Shown here one piece after another: positions 8,616 through 18,708 of a stretch of 64,000 nt of DNA; positions within the stretch are counted from its first letter, which is position 1, and each line of letters begins with the position of its first letter. Below the pieces are notes generated by a model. That model had not been told where the DNA came from. It saw nothing but the letters and a program-made list of their open reading frames with translations, and ran no database searches. Where the stretch lies: the NCBI RefSeq assembly GCF_900774055.1, contig NZ_CAAGSW010000002.1, forward strand, positions 186,001 through 250,000, read 5' to 3'. The DNA comes from Methanococcoides sp. AM1 (GTDB lineage: Archaea; Halobacteriota; Methanosarcinia; Methanosarcinales; Methanosarcinaceae). The position numbers were made by a program, and so were the translations under genes.

Positions 8616-9947
8616 GTGTTTCATGTTCCATTGTTTAAATTTGCACATATGCTGGGTGACTATCGTTTCTTATCGATGTACAATTCTGCTGTCAGGTCAC
8701 AATGGTATTCTTATCCTGATCTGAAAAAAGATCAAGAAGCTAAGCTTCGAAACCTGATTTCTTTCTCTTATGAAAATGTTCCTTATTATCACAAATTATT
8801 CAAAGGTTTGAATCTAAGGCCTGAAGATATTAAAACAATAGATGATCTGGAAAAACTCCCTGTTTTGAACAAAGAGATTATCATGGATAATTGGGAAGAT
8901 TTCAAACCAGTTAATCTGAACAAAATGAAATATTATTCTCTGGCCACGGGGGGTTCTACAGGTACTCCCTTCCCATTCAGATTATTAAAACATGATCGTT
9001 TTATGTCAGGAGCAATGCTCTATCGCGGCTGGGGGTATGGAGGCTATGAGCTTGGAGATAAGATGGTATTTCTGGCAGGCATTTCCCTGGGTGTTGATGG
9101 TAACTCACGAACTGTAAGTAAAGTACATGAAATTGCTCGCAATATTCGTAGATTATCTTCTTTTGACATGGGCAACGAAGACATGCACAAATATGCGAAC
9201 ACAATACGTTCATTTAATCCCAAATCAATTCGTGCGTATCCTTCATCCATAGATCTATTCGCATCATTTGTTGAAGATAATAGTATTGATCTGCCTAAAA
9301 TTCCTACGGTCTATACGACTGCAGAAAAACTGTTCCCAAATATGCGTGATCATATCAGTGATGTCTTTGACTGTGAGGTTTATGATGCTTATGGCCTGAA
9401 CGATGGTGGAGTAGGTGCATATGAATGTTCTGAACACAATGGTTTACACATTGATACAGAACGGAGCATCATGGAAGTTGTTGATGATAATGGATCCCAA
9501 ATGTCAGATGGTATTGGAAATATTTTGGCTACAAGTTTACATAACTGTGCCATGCCTTTTATAAGGTATGATACAGGGGATCTGGGCCACATTATCGAAG
9601 ATGAATGTGGTTGTGGCAGAGGGTCGAAACTATTAAAGGAAGTAATTGGTCGCTCGGCTGATATGTTCATTACTCCGGAAGGTAAGCAGGTTCATGGGTA
9701 CTTTTTAATGTATATCTTTTGGCAACATGATGCTGGTATCAAAAAATATCAAGTAATTCAGAAGCAAATAGATAGAATCTTGATAAAACTAGTAGTTGAT
9801 GATAATTTTAATCCAGATAATCTTTCCCTTATTAAGAGTTTAATACAATCTAAATCATCTTCCTGGAATGTAGATTTCGAATTTGTTGATTCGATTAAAA
9901 AAACGAAGGCTGGGAAGTATAAATTCATTGTCAGTGAGTTGAAATAA
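8616..9947 (+). CDS. CapK/phenylacetate-CoA ligase-like protein
   Basis: ANL-superfamily adenylate-forming protein of the CapK subgroup found in capsule loci, 443 residues. The phosphate-binding loop reads LATGGSTGTPFPF, followed by YGLNDGGVGAYECSEHNGLH and the RYDTGDLGHI motif that contacts the nucleotide ribose. The start is a GTG at 8616 with AAGGGGG at 8601-8607 as ribosome binding site. The stop overlaps the next gene (TAATG). In surface-glycan clusters such proteins are thought to activate an acyl or amino acid group added to a sugar. The substrate is not predictable here. Confidence 0.82.
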   Translation: MFHVPLFKFAHMLGDYRFLSMYNSAVRSQWYSYPDLKKDQEAKLRNLISFSYENVPYYHKLFKGLNLRPEDIKTIDDLEKLPVLNKEIIMDNWEDFKPVNLNKMKYYSLATGGSTGTPFPFRLLKHDRFMSGAMLYRGWGYGGYELGDKMVFLAGISLGVDGNSRTVSKVHEIARNIRRLSSFDMGNEDMHKYANTIRSFNPKSIRAYPSSIDLFASFVEDNSIDLPKIPTVYTTAEKLFPNMRDHISDVFDCEVYDAYGLNDGGVGAYECSEHNGLHIDTERSIMEVVDDNGSQMSDGIGNILATSLHNCAMPFIRYDTGDLGHIIEDECGCGRGSKLLKEVIGRSADMFITPEGKQVHGYFLMYIFWQHDAGIKKYQVIQKQIDRILIKLVVDDNFNPDNLSLIKSLIQSKSSSWNVDFEFVDSIKKTKAGKYKFIVSELK

Positions 9948-11116
9948 TGGCACTGAAAAATCTATTGATAATAACTAATAATTTCCCTAATCTTTCTGAT
10001 ACCTACGTTGCTGAGATATTTGTAAAAGAGCAATTAAAATATATCCGCAAATATTTTGAGAATGTTTATGTGATCTCTCCTGTTGCTTATGGCATGGAAT
10101 TTGTTAGAAAGGCGCATTTCGAAGATTACTCTTTTGATAATGTTCATGTTTTTTTTCCCAGGTATTTTAATCTACCTTTTTTTTATAAGTATCGAAAGGA
10201 GTTTTGGGTAAAATTTGAAGCAAATGCGGTTTTTAAGTTATTGAAAAAACAAAATATTAAGTTTGATATAATTCATGCTCATTTCACCTGGCCATCTGGT
10301 GCAGTTGCAGTAGAATTAAAGAAAAAGTTTGGAGTGCCTGTGGTTATCACAGAACATACGTCTATTACATTTCAGAAAGCGATAGATCGAAAAGATCCAA
10401 TATTTATTCATTCATGGCAAATGTCTGATGCAATAATACGTGTTAGACAAGGTGATATCTCTCTTATGGGGGATGTAGGAATTGATCTAGAGAAAGTACA
10501 CCATATTCCAAATGGTTATGACCAAAAAAAGTTTTATCCTTCAGATAAGCAGCTATGTAGGGATAAACTTGGCTTACCAGGAGATAAAAAAATAATTCTC
10601 AATGTTGGGAATTTATATGGTGATGTGAAAGGTCATTCTTATTTGATAGAAGCTATGGAAAAAGTTGTCTCCAGAAAAGATGATGTGTTGTGCTATATTG
10701 TAGGGGATGGTATCCTTAGGGAGAAATTAGAGAAGCAAATCTCATCATCCAATTTACAAAATTATGTGAAAATAGTTGGTATTAAACCACACCATGAAGT
10801 GCCTCTCTGGATGAATGCTTGTGATATATTTGTGTTGCCAAGCTTGAATGAAGGTAATCCAACAGTTCTAGTTGAATGCTTAGGCTGTGGTAAACCATTT
10901 GTAGGAACAAGTGTTGGGGGTGTCCCGGAAATTATAACGTCTGATGATTTTGGATTTCTGGTCAAACCTGGTGATTCCTTTGATCTAGCTGAAAAGATAG
11001 ATCTTTCTTTAGACACAAATTGGGATGGAAATAAAATCATTGATCATGCACAATGCTATAGTTGGGAACACATAGCAGAACAGATTTCGGATATTTATGT
11101 CGGCCTCAACTTATAA
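9947..11116 (+). CDS. Glycosyltransferase, family 4
   Basis: 389-residue GT-B enzyme. The C-terminal domain has NVGNLYGDVKGHSYLIEA, the acceptor/donor region LPSLNEGNPTVLVECLGCGK with the E-x7-E motif that binds the nucleotide sugar, and GTSVGGVPEII. The N-terminal domain has the FDIIHAHFTWPSG block common in GT4 members. No membrane segments. The ATG at 9947 overlaps the preceding TAA. It should add one sugar to the growing glycan on the cytoplasmic face. Confidence 0.88.
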   Translation: MALKNLLIITNNFPNLSDTYVAEIFVKEQLKYIRKYFENVYVISPVAYGMEFVRKAHFEDYSFDNVHVFFPRYFNLPFFYKYRKEFWVKFEANAVFKLLKKQNIKFDIIHAHFTWPSGAVAVELKKKFGVPVVITEHTSITFQKAIDRKDPIFIHSWQMSDAIIRVRQGDISLMGDVGIDLEKVHHIPNGYDQKKFYPSDKQLCRDKLGLPGDKKIILNVGNLYGDVKGHSYLIEAMEKVVSRKDDVLCYIVGDGILREKLEKQISSSNLQNYVKIVGIKPHHEVPLWMNACDIFVLPSLNEGNPTVLVECLGCGKPFVGTSVGGVPEIITSDDFGFLVKPGDSFDLAEKIDLSLDTNWDGNKIIDHAQCYSWEHIAEQISDIYVGLNL

Positions 11117-11230
11117 TGTCTAATTTCTTAGTGCAAATTAATATACTTTCTATAACAAATTATAATTAAGCAAAATCAACTAGATACAATTGAATATCTT
11201 AGAAATATTATATTTGGGGAATGGGTACCT

Positions 11231-13144
11231 ATGAATTTATTAAAATCAATTACAAATCGGGACAAAACTTTAGTTGAAAGATTTGCTCTTAGTTGGCCCT
11301 ATTTGTTAACTGGTGTTATTTTGTTTGGTCTCCTTTTTGCTTTTTGGATAGGGAGGCCTGATTTTGCAATTAGGGGTCTTGTTATAGCAATTCCAGGTAT
11401 AATTGCAGCAAAAGTTCTAACTAAAATGTATAAGAGTGAGGCGAAAGAGGCAAGTCTCAATTTTGCCATGAATTTCGACCAAAAACGCTTATCAATTATT
11501 TTCTTTATTCTTTACGCTTTGAGTTCGATCATTGTAGTGATCTCATCGGTCAGACCATGGTACTATTTCGTAATTATGTCTTTACTTTATACTATCATTC
11601 TTTTTCAAATTCTCTCGAAAGAAGTAAATCAATATCTGGTTTTATCAGAGATAATTTTGTGTATGGTCAATTTAATTTATAGTTTCACTTTAAAGAGTCA
11701 TTTGTATTTTGGTGCCACTGATATATTACCACATCTTTTCATGTCTCAAGTAACCTATTTATCCGGACACACGGTTCCTGAATTTCTAAGTGTTGGTTAT
11801 GCGAAGTTCCCTTTGTTTCATATTTTGATATCACAGGCTTCATATTTGTTAAATTTAGATATAAATGCGACCTATTTTTTGATCAGTCCTCTGATATTCT
11901 CAACTGTAGTTCTTTTTTTGTATTGTATTTTTTTAAATACCACTAAAAACATTAAATTATCTCTGCTTTCAGTTGTTCTATTTTCAACTCTGAGTACAGT
12001 AGTTTATTACGAAATGTATATGATAACCAGGGTTGTAGCATTTATTGCATTTTTATTATTGATGTATTTGATCTATAAGAATTCAGAGAAAAGAGACCCT
12101 CGATTGAAAATATTAGGGATAATTGTTACTATTTTTATAGTACTTGTTCATCAGGTGTCGACCCCTCAAATAATCATTGTAATGGCATTATTTTTTGTCT
12201 CTGAACTTATATTAACGAATTTGACTGGTTTAAAATCTAAATTCCACGATAATAATTATATTTTGTTATTAATTGTAACGTTCTTAGCCTATTGGTTTTA
12301 TGTTGCATATTCATTTATTTTTCTGGCACTGACCTCCAGAGTGGCTTTTGCGTCCACAGAACTTGCAATAAAACAGGACATTAAGGTCGGGTTAGAGTGG
12401 ATATTTATTTCTCAAAATGTTGACACTATGATCGTTTCTCTCTTTGTTTTTGTTGGGATCGGAGCAATTTTTTGGAAGTATGGGAAGAACTATGCTGCAG
12501 TTTTTACTATGGTTTCATTATTTTCTTTACCATTGTATTTGCCAAATCCACTGCAAACTCTCTGGCAAACAATGACCCTCTTTAGATTTGACCGTTTTAT
12601 GTTACTTGTAAGTCCATTTATAGCTTTTTCAATGGCTGCTGGTCTTCTCTTTTGTTACAATTTATTGGCATCAAAGAAGAAAAGGGTCTTATCTGCCGGT
12701 TTAATAATCACAATACTTTTTTCAGGTTTTGTGTATCCATCTTTAACAGGCGGTAGTCCGGAATATGATGAGGTTATTTCCAGTAGAACCTATTTCTATT
12801 CAGATGAGCTAATAGGTTTCGATCATGTTTTCGATTCTGTTCCGGATGATTCAAGGTTATATACAGACTACCCAACTTCAAGACTTTTTGCTAACCGTAA
12901 ATTAAGTGAAACTGACAATCTTGGGATCAAGTATTATAGAATTGTAAACTTCGATGTTTTGAACTTCAATCTCACAAATGGTTATTTTATTTTGAGAAAT
13001 ACTGATCTAGATAGGGGCTTAACATTTGAGCCGACGGTAATTAGGGGCGATAATAGTTTTGAATGGGACAACTTAAGTTCAAATTTGGAAACCAACAATA
13101 AAATTTATTCAAATTCAGCTATTAGTATTTATGGGGCATTTTGA
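11231..13144 (+). CDS. Multispanning membrane protein, GT-C-like
   Basis: 637-residue protein with roughly 12-14 predicted hydrophobic segments in residues 20-510, then a soluble C-terminal part of about 125 residues expected outside the membrane. After several N-terminal segments a loop with GATDILPHLFMSQ is reminiscent of the acidic catalytic loop of GT-C enzymes. FRFDRFMLLVSPF occurs in a later loop. It sits 114 bases after the GT4 gene and overlaps the next gene (TGATG). Its place in the cluster suggests transfer of a lipid-linked sugar or a polymerase role. An O-antigen polymerase-like function is an alternative; no family could be assigned with certainty. Confidence 0.7.
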   Translation: MNLLKSITNRDKTLVERFALSWPYLLTGVILFGLLFAFWIGRPDFAIRGLVIAIPGIIAAKVLTKMYKSEAKEASLNFAMNFDQKRLSIIFFILYALSSIIVVISSVRPWYYFVIMSLLYTIILFQILSKEVNQYLVLSEIILCMVNLIYSFTLKSHLYFGATDILPHLFMSQVTYLSGHTVPEFLSVGYAKFPLFHILISQASYLLNLDINATYFLISPLIFSTVVLFLYCIFLNTTKNIKLSLLSVVLFSTLSTVVYYEMYMITRVVAFIAFLLLMYLIYKNSEKRDPRLKILGIIVTIFIVLVHQVSTPQIIIVMALFFVSELILTNLTGLKSKFHDNNYILLLIVTFLAYWFYVAYSFIFLALTSRVAFASTELAIKQDIKVGLEWIFISQNVDTMIVSLFVFVGIGAIFWKYGKNYAAVFTMVSLFSLPLYLPNPLQTLWQTMTLFRFDRFMLLVSPFIAFSMAAGLLFCYNLLASKKKRVLSAGLIITILFSGFVYPSLTGGSPEYDEVISSRTYFYSDELIGFDHVFDSVPDDSRLYTDYPTSRLFANRKLSETDNLGIKYYRIVNFDVLNFNLTNGYFILRNTDLDRGLTFEPTVIRGDNSFEWDNLSSNLETNNKIYSNSAISIYGAF

Positions 13145-14319
13145 TGAAATATTTAAGGCGGGTGTTTGCAAATGATCAAAACCAAATCTCGAAAAAAGGT
13201 TTGATCATTTTTATGGAGACAAAGGTGTCTTATAGTATCGTTCAATCCTCACGAGCTTTGCATATCTTCCATGAGATCAAAAAACATTTGCCGGATACTT
13301 ATTTAATGTTGCAGAAGAACGAACAGGATGAAGTGGTCTTGGATAATTTAATACAAATAAAACCCATAATACCTATTGGCGGGAAACTCACTTTATTGAA
13401 GGGGATTTTATTTAGACTCCAAATGTCCTTGCAAATATTTCATTTTCTTCTCTCAAAAAAGATCGACTATGTCATCCTGAGGGGCTATGACACCATTATA
13501 TTATTTCCATTTTTAAAAGTATTTGACATAAAGATATATTATGATTTTCACGGAAGAGGTCATCTTGAATTATATCAACAAAAGCGCTTCTTAAGAGGAC
13601 ATGTAGTTAAATGGTCTCAAAAGATTATTTTAAAACATTGTGATAATATAATTGTTGTAAGTGATGGGATAAAATCTCAGATTGAAGAATATGCTTATAA
13701 GTGTATTTATTTGCCAAATGGTGTTGATGTAGACAAAATCAAATCGATCGACTCTGAGTGCCCTGTAAATATTCCGGAAGACAAGAAAGTTATAGGTTTT
13801 ATCGGAAATTGGGAACAGGTAATGAAAATTGAAGATATATGTGATTCAATTGATTATCTGAAAGATGTGGTAGTTGTGATTGTTGGGCAAGGTTACCATT
13901 ACGAGAAAATTTTCAATAAATATGGTCAAAAGCAAAATATAATTTTAACTGGTCGTCTTGAATACAATTTGGCGATATCACTATTGAAACGGATGGATAT
14001 TTGTATTGTTCCTTATGACAAAAACTTCTATATGTCGAAAGTAAAGGATTTTTTCTCGAATAGGAAAATATCCGAATATCTTGCAGCAGGAAAGCCAATG
14101 TTAATTGCAGATATTGAAGGAATTCCCGGATATCTAAAAGAAAATGTCAACTACATAAAATATGAGTCTGGTAATCCTGAAGATCTGGCTAACAATGCAG
14201 ACCATTTAATGAACAATCCGGAGTTGTATTCGAAAATATCTCATAATAACAAAATATTGGCAAAAGAATTTGATTGGGAGCAAATTGTAAAAAAGTCCGG
14301 AATTTTAGAAGATATGTGA
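13144..14319 (+). CDS. Glycosyltransferase, family 4-like
   Basis: 391-residue GT-B protein. Recognisable parts are FYDFHGRGHLE-type N-terminal region, CDNIIVVSDGIKSQI, YLPNGVDVDKI, IGFIGNWEQVMKIED and the donor-binding region KISEYLAAGKPMLIADIEGIP, with the expected Glu. The start is the ATG at 13144, overlapping the preceding TGA; the in-frame TTG three bases earlier is not needed. The residues at the first sugar-binding loop are less conserved than in the 9947 gene. It probably acts after that enzyme in the same glycan. Confidence 0.85.
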   Translation: MKYLRRVFANDQNQISKKGLIIFMETKVSYSIVQSSRALHIFHEIKKHLPDTYLMLQKNEQDEVVLDNLIQIKPIIPIGGKLTLLKGILFRLQMSLQIFHFLLSKKIDYVILRGYDTIILFPFLKVFDIKIYYDFHGRGHLELYQQKRFLRGHVVKWSQKIILKHCDNIIVVSDGIKSQIEEYAYKCIYLPNGVDVDKIKSIDSECPVNIPEDKKVIGFIGNWEQVMKIEDICDSIDYLKDVVVVIVGQGYHYEKIFNKYGQKQNIILTGRLEYNLAISLLKRMDICIVPYDKNFYMSKVKDFFSNRKISEYLAAGKPMLIADIEGIPGYLKENVNYIKYESGNPEDLANNADHLMNNPELYSKISHNNKILAKEFDWEQIVKKSGILEDM

Positions 14320-14405
14320 GTGATGAACGTGCTATACAATTTTGAGCGCTTGATAAGTAACTTTTGTTTAACAATTCCAAAACCTCTCAAATAATGGTGG
14401 TTGTA

Positions 14406-14981
14406 ATGATCAAGACAAAACAGCATTATCATTCTTATTTAAAAGCAGATAAGGTGGCTTTAGGGAGGAACAGTAAAAAACCCTTTTTTGCTGATAATAT
14501 CTGGAAATTTGAAAGATTGTTAAGGAAAGTAGAATACTATCACAACTGTAAAAGCTCAATACTTTGGAAACCGTACGTTCTATTTTTAAAATGGAGATAT
14601 CATTTAATGAGCGTTAAATTGGAATTCACGATACCTAAAAATGTTTTTGGTCCTGGTTTAAGTATTGCTCATATTGGGACCATAGTTGTTAATAACAATG
14701 CCAGGATTGGATCGAATTGCCGACTCCACACATGTGTAAACATTGGGACCAAGGCAGGACATTCCGGTTTAGCACCTAAAATTGGAAACAATGTTTATAT
14801 TGGTCCGGGTGCCAAGATATTTGGTGATATAGAAATTGCTGATGGAATTGCAATTGGGGCAAATTCTGTTGTTAATAAATCATTTTTGGAACCCAACATT
14901 TCAATTGCAGGAGTTCCAGCTAAAAAAATAAGTGACAAAGGTTCCGAGGAATTGTTGATAAAATCAACCGAAATTTTATAA
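14406..14981 (+). CDS. Hexapeptide-repeat acyltransferase, serine acetyltransferase-like
   Basis: About 191 residues with a left-handed beta-helix built of imperfect hexapeptides (IGTIVVNNNARIGSNCRLHT, then VNIGTK, IGNNVYIGPGAKIFG, IADGIAIGANSVV) and the catalytic-type His in the IAHIG and HTCVN segments. The start at 14406 (MIKTKQHYHSY) is favoured by GGTGG at 14396-14400; further in-frame ATGs at 14364 and 14394 exist. Although it resembles CysE, its place among glycosyltransferases makes O-acetylation of a surface sugar more likely than cysteine biosynthesis. Confidence 0.8.
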   Translation: MIKTKQHYHSYLKADKVALGRNSKKPFFADNIWKFERLLRKVEYYHNCKSSILWKPYVLFLKWRYHLMSVKLEFTIPKNVFGPGLSIAHIGTIVVNNNARIGSNCRLHTCVNIGTKAGHSGLAPKIGNNVYIGPGAKIFGDIEIADGIAIGANSVVNKSFLEPNISIAGVPAKKISDKGSEELLIKSTEIL

Positions 14982-15031
14982 TTTAAATCTTTAAATTTGT
15001 AGATACCATTATTTCACAATATTGAAACTTT

Positions 15032-15075
15032 TAAATTTGATTAAAGGCTAAATTTGATTAAAGGCTAAATTTGAT
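15032..15075. repeat. 17-base tandem repeat, about 2.6 copies
   Basis: The unit TAAATTTGATTAAAGGC is repeated at 15032, 15049 and partly at 15066, just upstream of wecB. It is a recent local duplication in AT-rich DNA; a regulatory role is possible but not shown. Confidence 0.85.
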
Positions 15076-15117
15076 AATACATTCAAAAAGTCACATTTGT
15101 CAGTATGGGGTTTTATC

Positions 15118-16182
15118 ATGAAGATCTTATCAGTTATCGGTGCTCGGCCACAGTTCATAAAATGTGCTCCACTTTCCCGTGAACTAAGAAAATCTCACGA
15201 AGATATACTTGTTCATACAGGACAACATTACGATCATAATATGTCTGATGTTTTCTTCAAAGAACTGGGTATTCCAGAACCTGATTATAATCTTGGGATC
15301 GGTTCCGCTACACAGGGTGAACAAACAGGTAAAATGTTGACCGCGATCGAGAAACTTCTAATCAATGAAGGACCTGACATGGTATTGGTATATGGTGATA
15401 CCAATTCTACGATTGCAGGTTCTCTTGCAGCTTCCAAACTTCATATCCCTGTAGCTCACGTTGAGGCTGGTCTTCGATCATTTGACCGGACTATGCCTGA
15501 AGAGATCAATCGCATAGTTACAGATCATGTCTCAGATCTATTGTTCTGTCCCACAGAAACAGCAGTAACAAATCTTGGGAACGAAGGTATTACTGAAGGT
15601 GTTCACAACGTTGGTGATGTGATGATGGACGCACTTCAGTATAATATAAAGATAGCAGGGGATAAGTCCACGATACTTGATGATCTGGGTCTTTCTCATC
15701 AGGATTTTATGATTGCAACTGTACACCGTGCTTCAAATACAGATAGCATTGAAAATCTCTCCTCTATTGTGAAGGCCTTTTGTAGTGTGGATACAAATAT
15801 AGTGTTTCCTGTCCATCCCCGGACTGAAAAGTATCTCCGGCAGTATGGACTCTGGGATAAGTTGTCTGAGCATGTAAATGTGATATCTCCGGTTGGCTAT
15901 CTTGATATGCTAAAGCTCATGTCAAGTTCCAGGAAGATCCTTACTGATTCCGGTGGTGTCCAGAAAGAAGCTTATATGCTTGGGGTTCCCTGTATTACAA
16001 TGCGTGATAATACTGAGTGGGTAGAAACAGTGGACGATGGGTGGAATATATTGGTTGGAGCAGACTGCGGCATGATCGTGGATGCTATTGATGGATTTAA
16101 AGGTGCAGGTGTGAAAGGGAATGTGTTTGGATCCGGTGATGCTTGTGATAAAATATGCACTATATTAAAGGAATCCAGTTAA
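15118..16182 (+). CDS. wecB: UDP-N-acetylglucosamine 2-epimerase
   Basis: Interconverts UDP-GlcNAc and UDP-ManNAc in the cytoplasm. The 354-residue protein carries the family signatures: VIGARPQFIKCAPLSREL at the start, HTGQHYDHNMSD, VYGDTNSTIAGSLAA, HVEAGLRSFDRTMPEEINR and LTDSGGVQKEAYMLGVPC. The start at 15118 matches the family N-terminus; an in-frame ATG at 15097 adds seven non-conserved residues. WecC, the usual dehydrogenase partner for ManNAcA, is not in the window, so ManNAc itself may be used, or WecC is encoded elsewhere. Confidence 0.95.
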   Translation: MKILSVIGARPQFIKCAPLSRELRKSHEDILVHTGQHYDHNMSDVFFKELGIPEPDYNLGIGSATQGEQTGKMLTAIEKLLINEGPDMVLVYGDTNSTIAGSLAASKLHIPVAHVEAGLRSFDRTMPEEINRIVTDHVSDLLFCPTETAVTNLGNEGITEGVHNVGDVMMDALQYNIKIAGDKSTILDDLGLSHQDFMIATVHRASNTDSIENLSSIVKAFCSVDTNIVFPVHPRTEKYLRQYGLWDKLSEHVNVISPVGYLDMLKLMSSSRKILTDSGGVQKEAYMLGVPCITMRDNTEWVETVDDGWNILVGADCGMIVDAIDGFKGAGVKGNVFGSGDACDKICTILKESS

Positions 16183-16272
16183 CCGTCAGCTACATTCTAA
16201 AAATTATATTAATCCATTGTTGTATTATTCTGAAAAGGGTGTGATTCAATATCAGATTTTATTCGTAATATT

Positions 16273-17697
16273 ATGAAATTGGTATCTGGGAGCATGATCG
16301 CCCAATTTTTTGGAATATTGCTCTTCCCTATTATTTCCCGAATTTATTCTCCGGATGATTTTGGAGTTTTTCAGTTATTCTTATCAATTTCAAGTATTGT
16401 TGCAATTATATCCTGTCTTACATATCACCTTGCAATAATGCTCCCAAAAAAGAACGAGGACTCTGCAAATATTGTTTCGTTATGCTTCATTTTATTAGCA
16501 ATTTCTTCTGTTGTATCCGGATTTATATTCATCCCGTTATCTGATGAGATCGCAGGTTTCCTTAATACTCCTGAACTTGCAGATTATCTTATTCTATTAC
16601 CAGTGGTCGTTTTTTTGAGTGGTCTATTTAATGTGCTAAACTATTGGTCATCTCGCAGGGTTCGGTTTGGTGTTGTTGCTGAATCACGTATTGCAAACAC
16701 ACTAGGTTCAAGATTATCCCAGGTAGGGATCGGGTCTTACAATCCTTCACCAGTTGGATTGATAAGTGGTTATTTCACGGGTTTTTTTCTGGCAAATCTT
16801 CTAATGCTAGGCTACTTTAAATCTGATATTCAGTATTTCAGGAAGGTTTCAATACACAGGATGAAAGAACTGGCCATCAGGTATAAACGATTCCCAAAAT
16901 TTTCCATGTGGTCTTTGTTTGCAAACACGCTCTCCTTTCAGCTTCCGCCTTTCATGCTTGCATTCTATTTTACTTCTACAACAGTTGGACATTATTCATT
17001 TGCGAATCAAATACTGGCTTTACCTGTAAGTTTGATAGGGGGTGCTACCAGTCAGGTATTCTTCCAAAAGGCGAGTGAAGTTAAAAACAAAAATGGGAAC
17101 TTTACAAAATTAGTGGGTGAAGTACATAGGAAATTAATTTTAATTGGTGCATTTCCCTTACTTGTATTCATGATTGTTGGGGAAGACCTGTTTACTTTCT
17201 TTTTAGGGGCTGAGTGGTATTCTGCAGGAATTTATGCAAAAATACTTGCACCCTGGCTATTTATAAGATTTATGTATTCCCCAATATCGTCTGTTTTTGA
17301 TATACTTGAAAAGCAAAATATTGAACTACTTTTCAATATACTGATCATTTGTTCAATATTTGTTACACTCTTCATCGGAGGAAGTTACAATGATCCGATC
17401 TTTGGACTTATATTATTGTCCGGGGTTGGTGTAATTTTATGGAGTAGTGCTAATTTCTATCTTTTAAAGATATCAGGGATTGCATTGATCAGCGAGGTCA
17501 AATATTTTATAAAATATCTGTGTGTCGCAATTTTAGTTTCCATCCCTCTGGTTTTGGTAAATTACTTTTCAGCTTCAATATATGCAATTCTAATCACGTC
17601 CATGGTGCTTTCAGTTATCTATTATGGTGTGGTAATTTATCAGGATCCGACTTTAAGGTCTAAATTACTAAATGTCCTAAAATCAACAAAAAAATGA
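16273..17697 (+). CDS. Polysaccharide flippase (Wzx/MOP superfamily)
   Basis: 474-residue membrane protein with about 12-14 hydrophobic segments, of the PST/Wzx branch that flips lipid-linked glycans across the membrane. The N-terminus KLVSGSMIAQFFGILLFPII followed by SRIYSPDDFGVFQL is typical. The annotated ATG at 16273 lacks a nearby ribosome binding site. In-frame upstream codons give ISDFIRN, which resembles the usual first helix, and AAGGGTG at 16235-16241 is well spaced for an ATA at 16249. The true start may therefore be non-canonical. It is the last plus-strand gene of the glycan locus. Confidence 0.9.
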   Translation: MKLVSGSMIAQFFGILLFPIISRIYSPDDFGVFQLFLSISSIVAIISCLTYHLAIMLPKKNEDSANIVSLCFILLAISSVVSGFIFIPLSDEIAGFLNTPELADYLILLPVVVFLSGLFNVLNYWSSRRVRFGVVAESRIANTLGSRLSQVGIGSYNPSPVGLISGYFTGFFLANLLMLGYFKSDIQYFRKVSIHRMKELAIRYKRFPKFSMWSLFANTLSFQLPPFMLAFYFTSTTVGHYSFANQILALPVSLIGGATSQVFFQKASEVKNKNGNFTKLVGEVHRKLILIGAFPLLVFMIVGEDLFTFFLGAEWYSAGIYAKILAPWLFIRFMYSPISSVFDILEKQNIELLFNILIICSIFVTLFIGGSYNDPIFGLILLSGVGVILWSSANFYLLKISGIALISEVKYFIKYLCVAILVSIPLVLVNYFSASIYAILITSMVLSVIYYGVVIYQDPTLRSKLLNVLKSTKK

Positions 17698-17709
17698 AAT
17701 GCAAGTGCA

Positions 17710-18708
17710 TTATCTAATAAGATTTATTATTTGTCGGCAAATATCAAACTTCGTTGAATAACTTGTTACTGTGTAGTAAGGTACCAATTTTGGATTAAAA
17801 GCTGTTATGAATTTAGTTATTTTTGGAGTATTAGCAGCCATTAGGTTTATCTGTTTAAAATTTCTGCTTTTAAGATCTTGAAATATATCGTACAGTAAAA
17901 GAGATGTTGAATTATGGCTTTTCAGATCGGCATTTGAAGCAGATGACCATCGATGTGCTCTTTTATCATCCCAGATAACGATTTCTGCAGCTGCAACTTC
18001 CCCCGTGGGCATTTCTGCAATCCACATTTCACCTTTATGGTTTTCATGTAAAAAATCCAATATTTTTTCGAAAAATTCTATTTGGGCAGGTGGGGCCAGC
18101 TGTTGCCTTTCATATGTTTCTTTAAAAAGATCGTAAAAACACTGGGGGTTACTTTCTTTTTTAATTTTGATCTCATTTTGGCCAGCTTTGCGAATGATCG
18201 TCTTCATATTTTTTGGCATTTTTGCTTCAATATCTTCACTCAAATCAAAATAGTAAGCATAATTAATTTCCTTGATCCAACTTTCAGGGGAAAACTGCCT
18301 GATGTCTATAAAATCAGTCGAATTTGTTATCGAAACCCGGTCAAATCCTTGTTCCTTTATATGCTTCAGGACATTCTTTAGAACATTGTTTTGAAGCTCT
18401 TCTTGATTTCGTAATCTCTTTCTTGTTGACCTTTTTACTAAAATCCCTCCATAGGGTGTCATATTGCAAGTGGATGATGCTACATTAAATATTCTTTTAA
18501 ATTTGTGAGCAAAAAGGGAGCACCCTCCAACTAATTCTTCATTATGGAAACATCCGTATATATTCAGATCGAGGTTAAATGAATCTCTGCATATTGTTAA
18601 CCAATCGATTGTGTGAAATATTGTTCCGTATGGTGAAGTTTCAACCAGTTCGTCCCATAGTTCATATTCAGTAGGGTCAAGCTCTCTGACCACAACACCC
18701 GAATTCAT
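17710..18708 (-). CDS. FemAB/GNAT-like acyltransferase
   Basis: 332-residue protein with the double acyltransferase fold of the FemAB and BioF2-like group. Visible parts are an N-terminal half with SPYGTIFHTIDWLTICRD and CNMTPYGGILV, and a second half with FYDLFKETYERQQLAPP, GEMWIAEMPTGEVAAAEIVI and KSHNSTSLLLYDIFQDLKSR. Such proteins add amino acids or acyl groups to cell-surface polymers or lipid-linked sugars. The start at 18708 overlaps the deacetylase stop (ATGA) and follows GGTGGG. It is paired with the deacetylase, which could expose an amine that this enzyme acylates. Confidence 0.75.
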   Translation of the reverse strand: MNSGVVVRELDPTEYELWDELVETSPYGTIFHTIDWLTICRDSFNLDLNIYGCFHNEELVGGCSLFAHKFKRIFNVASSTCNMTPYGGILVKRSTRKRLRNQEELQNNVLKNVLKHIKEQGFDRVSITNSTDFIDIRQFSPESWIKEINYAYYFDLSEDIEAKMPKNMKTIIRKAGQNEIKIKKESNPQCFYDLFKETYERQQLAPPAQIEFFEKILDFLHENHKGEMWIAEMPTGEVAAAEIVIWDDKRAHRWSSASNADLKSHNSTSLLLYDIFQDLKSRNFKQINLMAANTPKITKFITAFNPKLVPYYTVTSYSTKFDICRQIINLIR

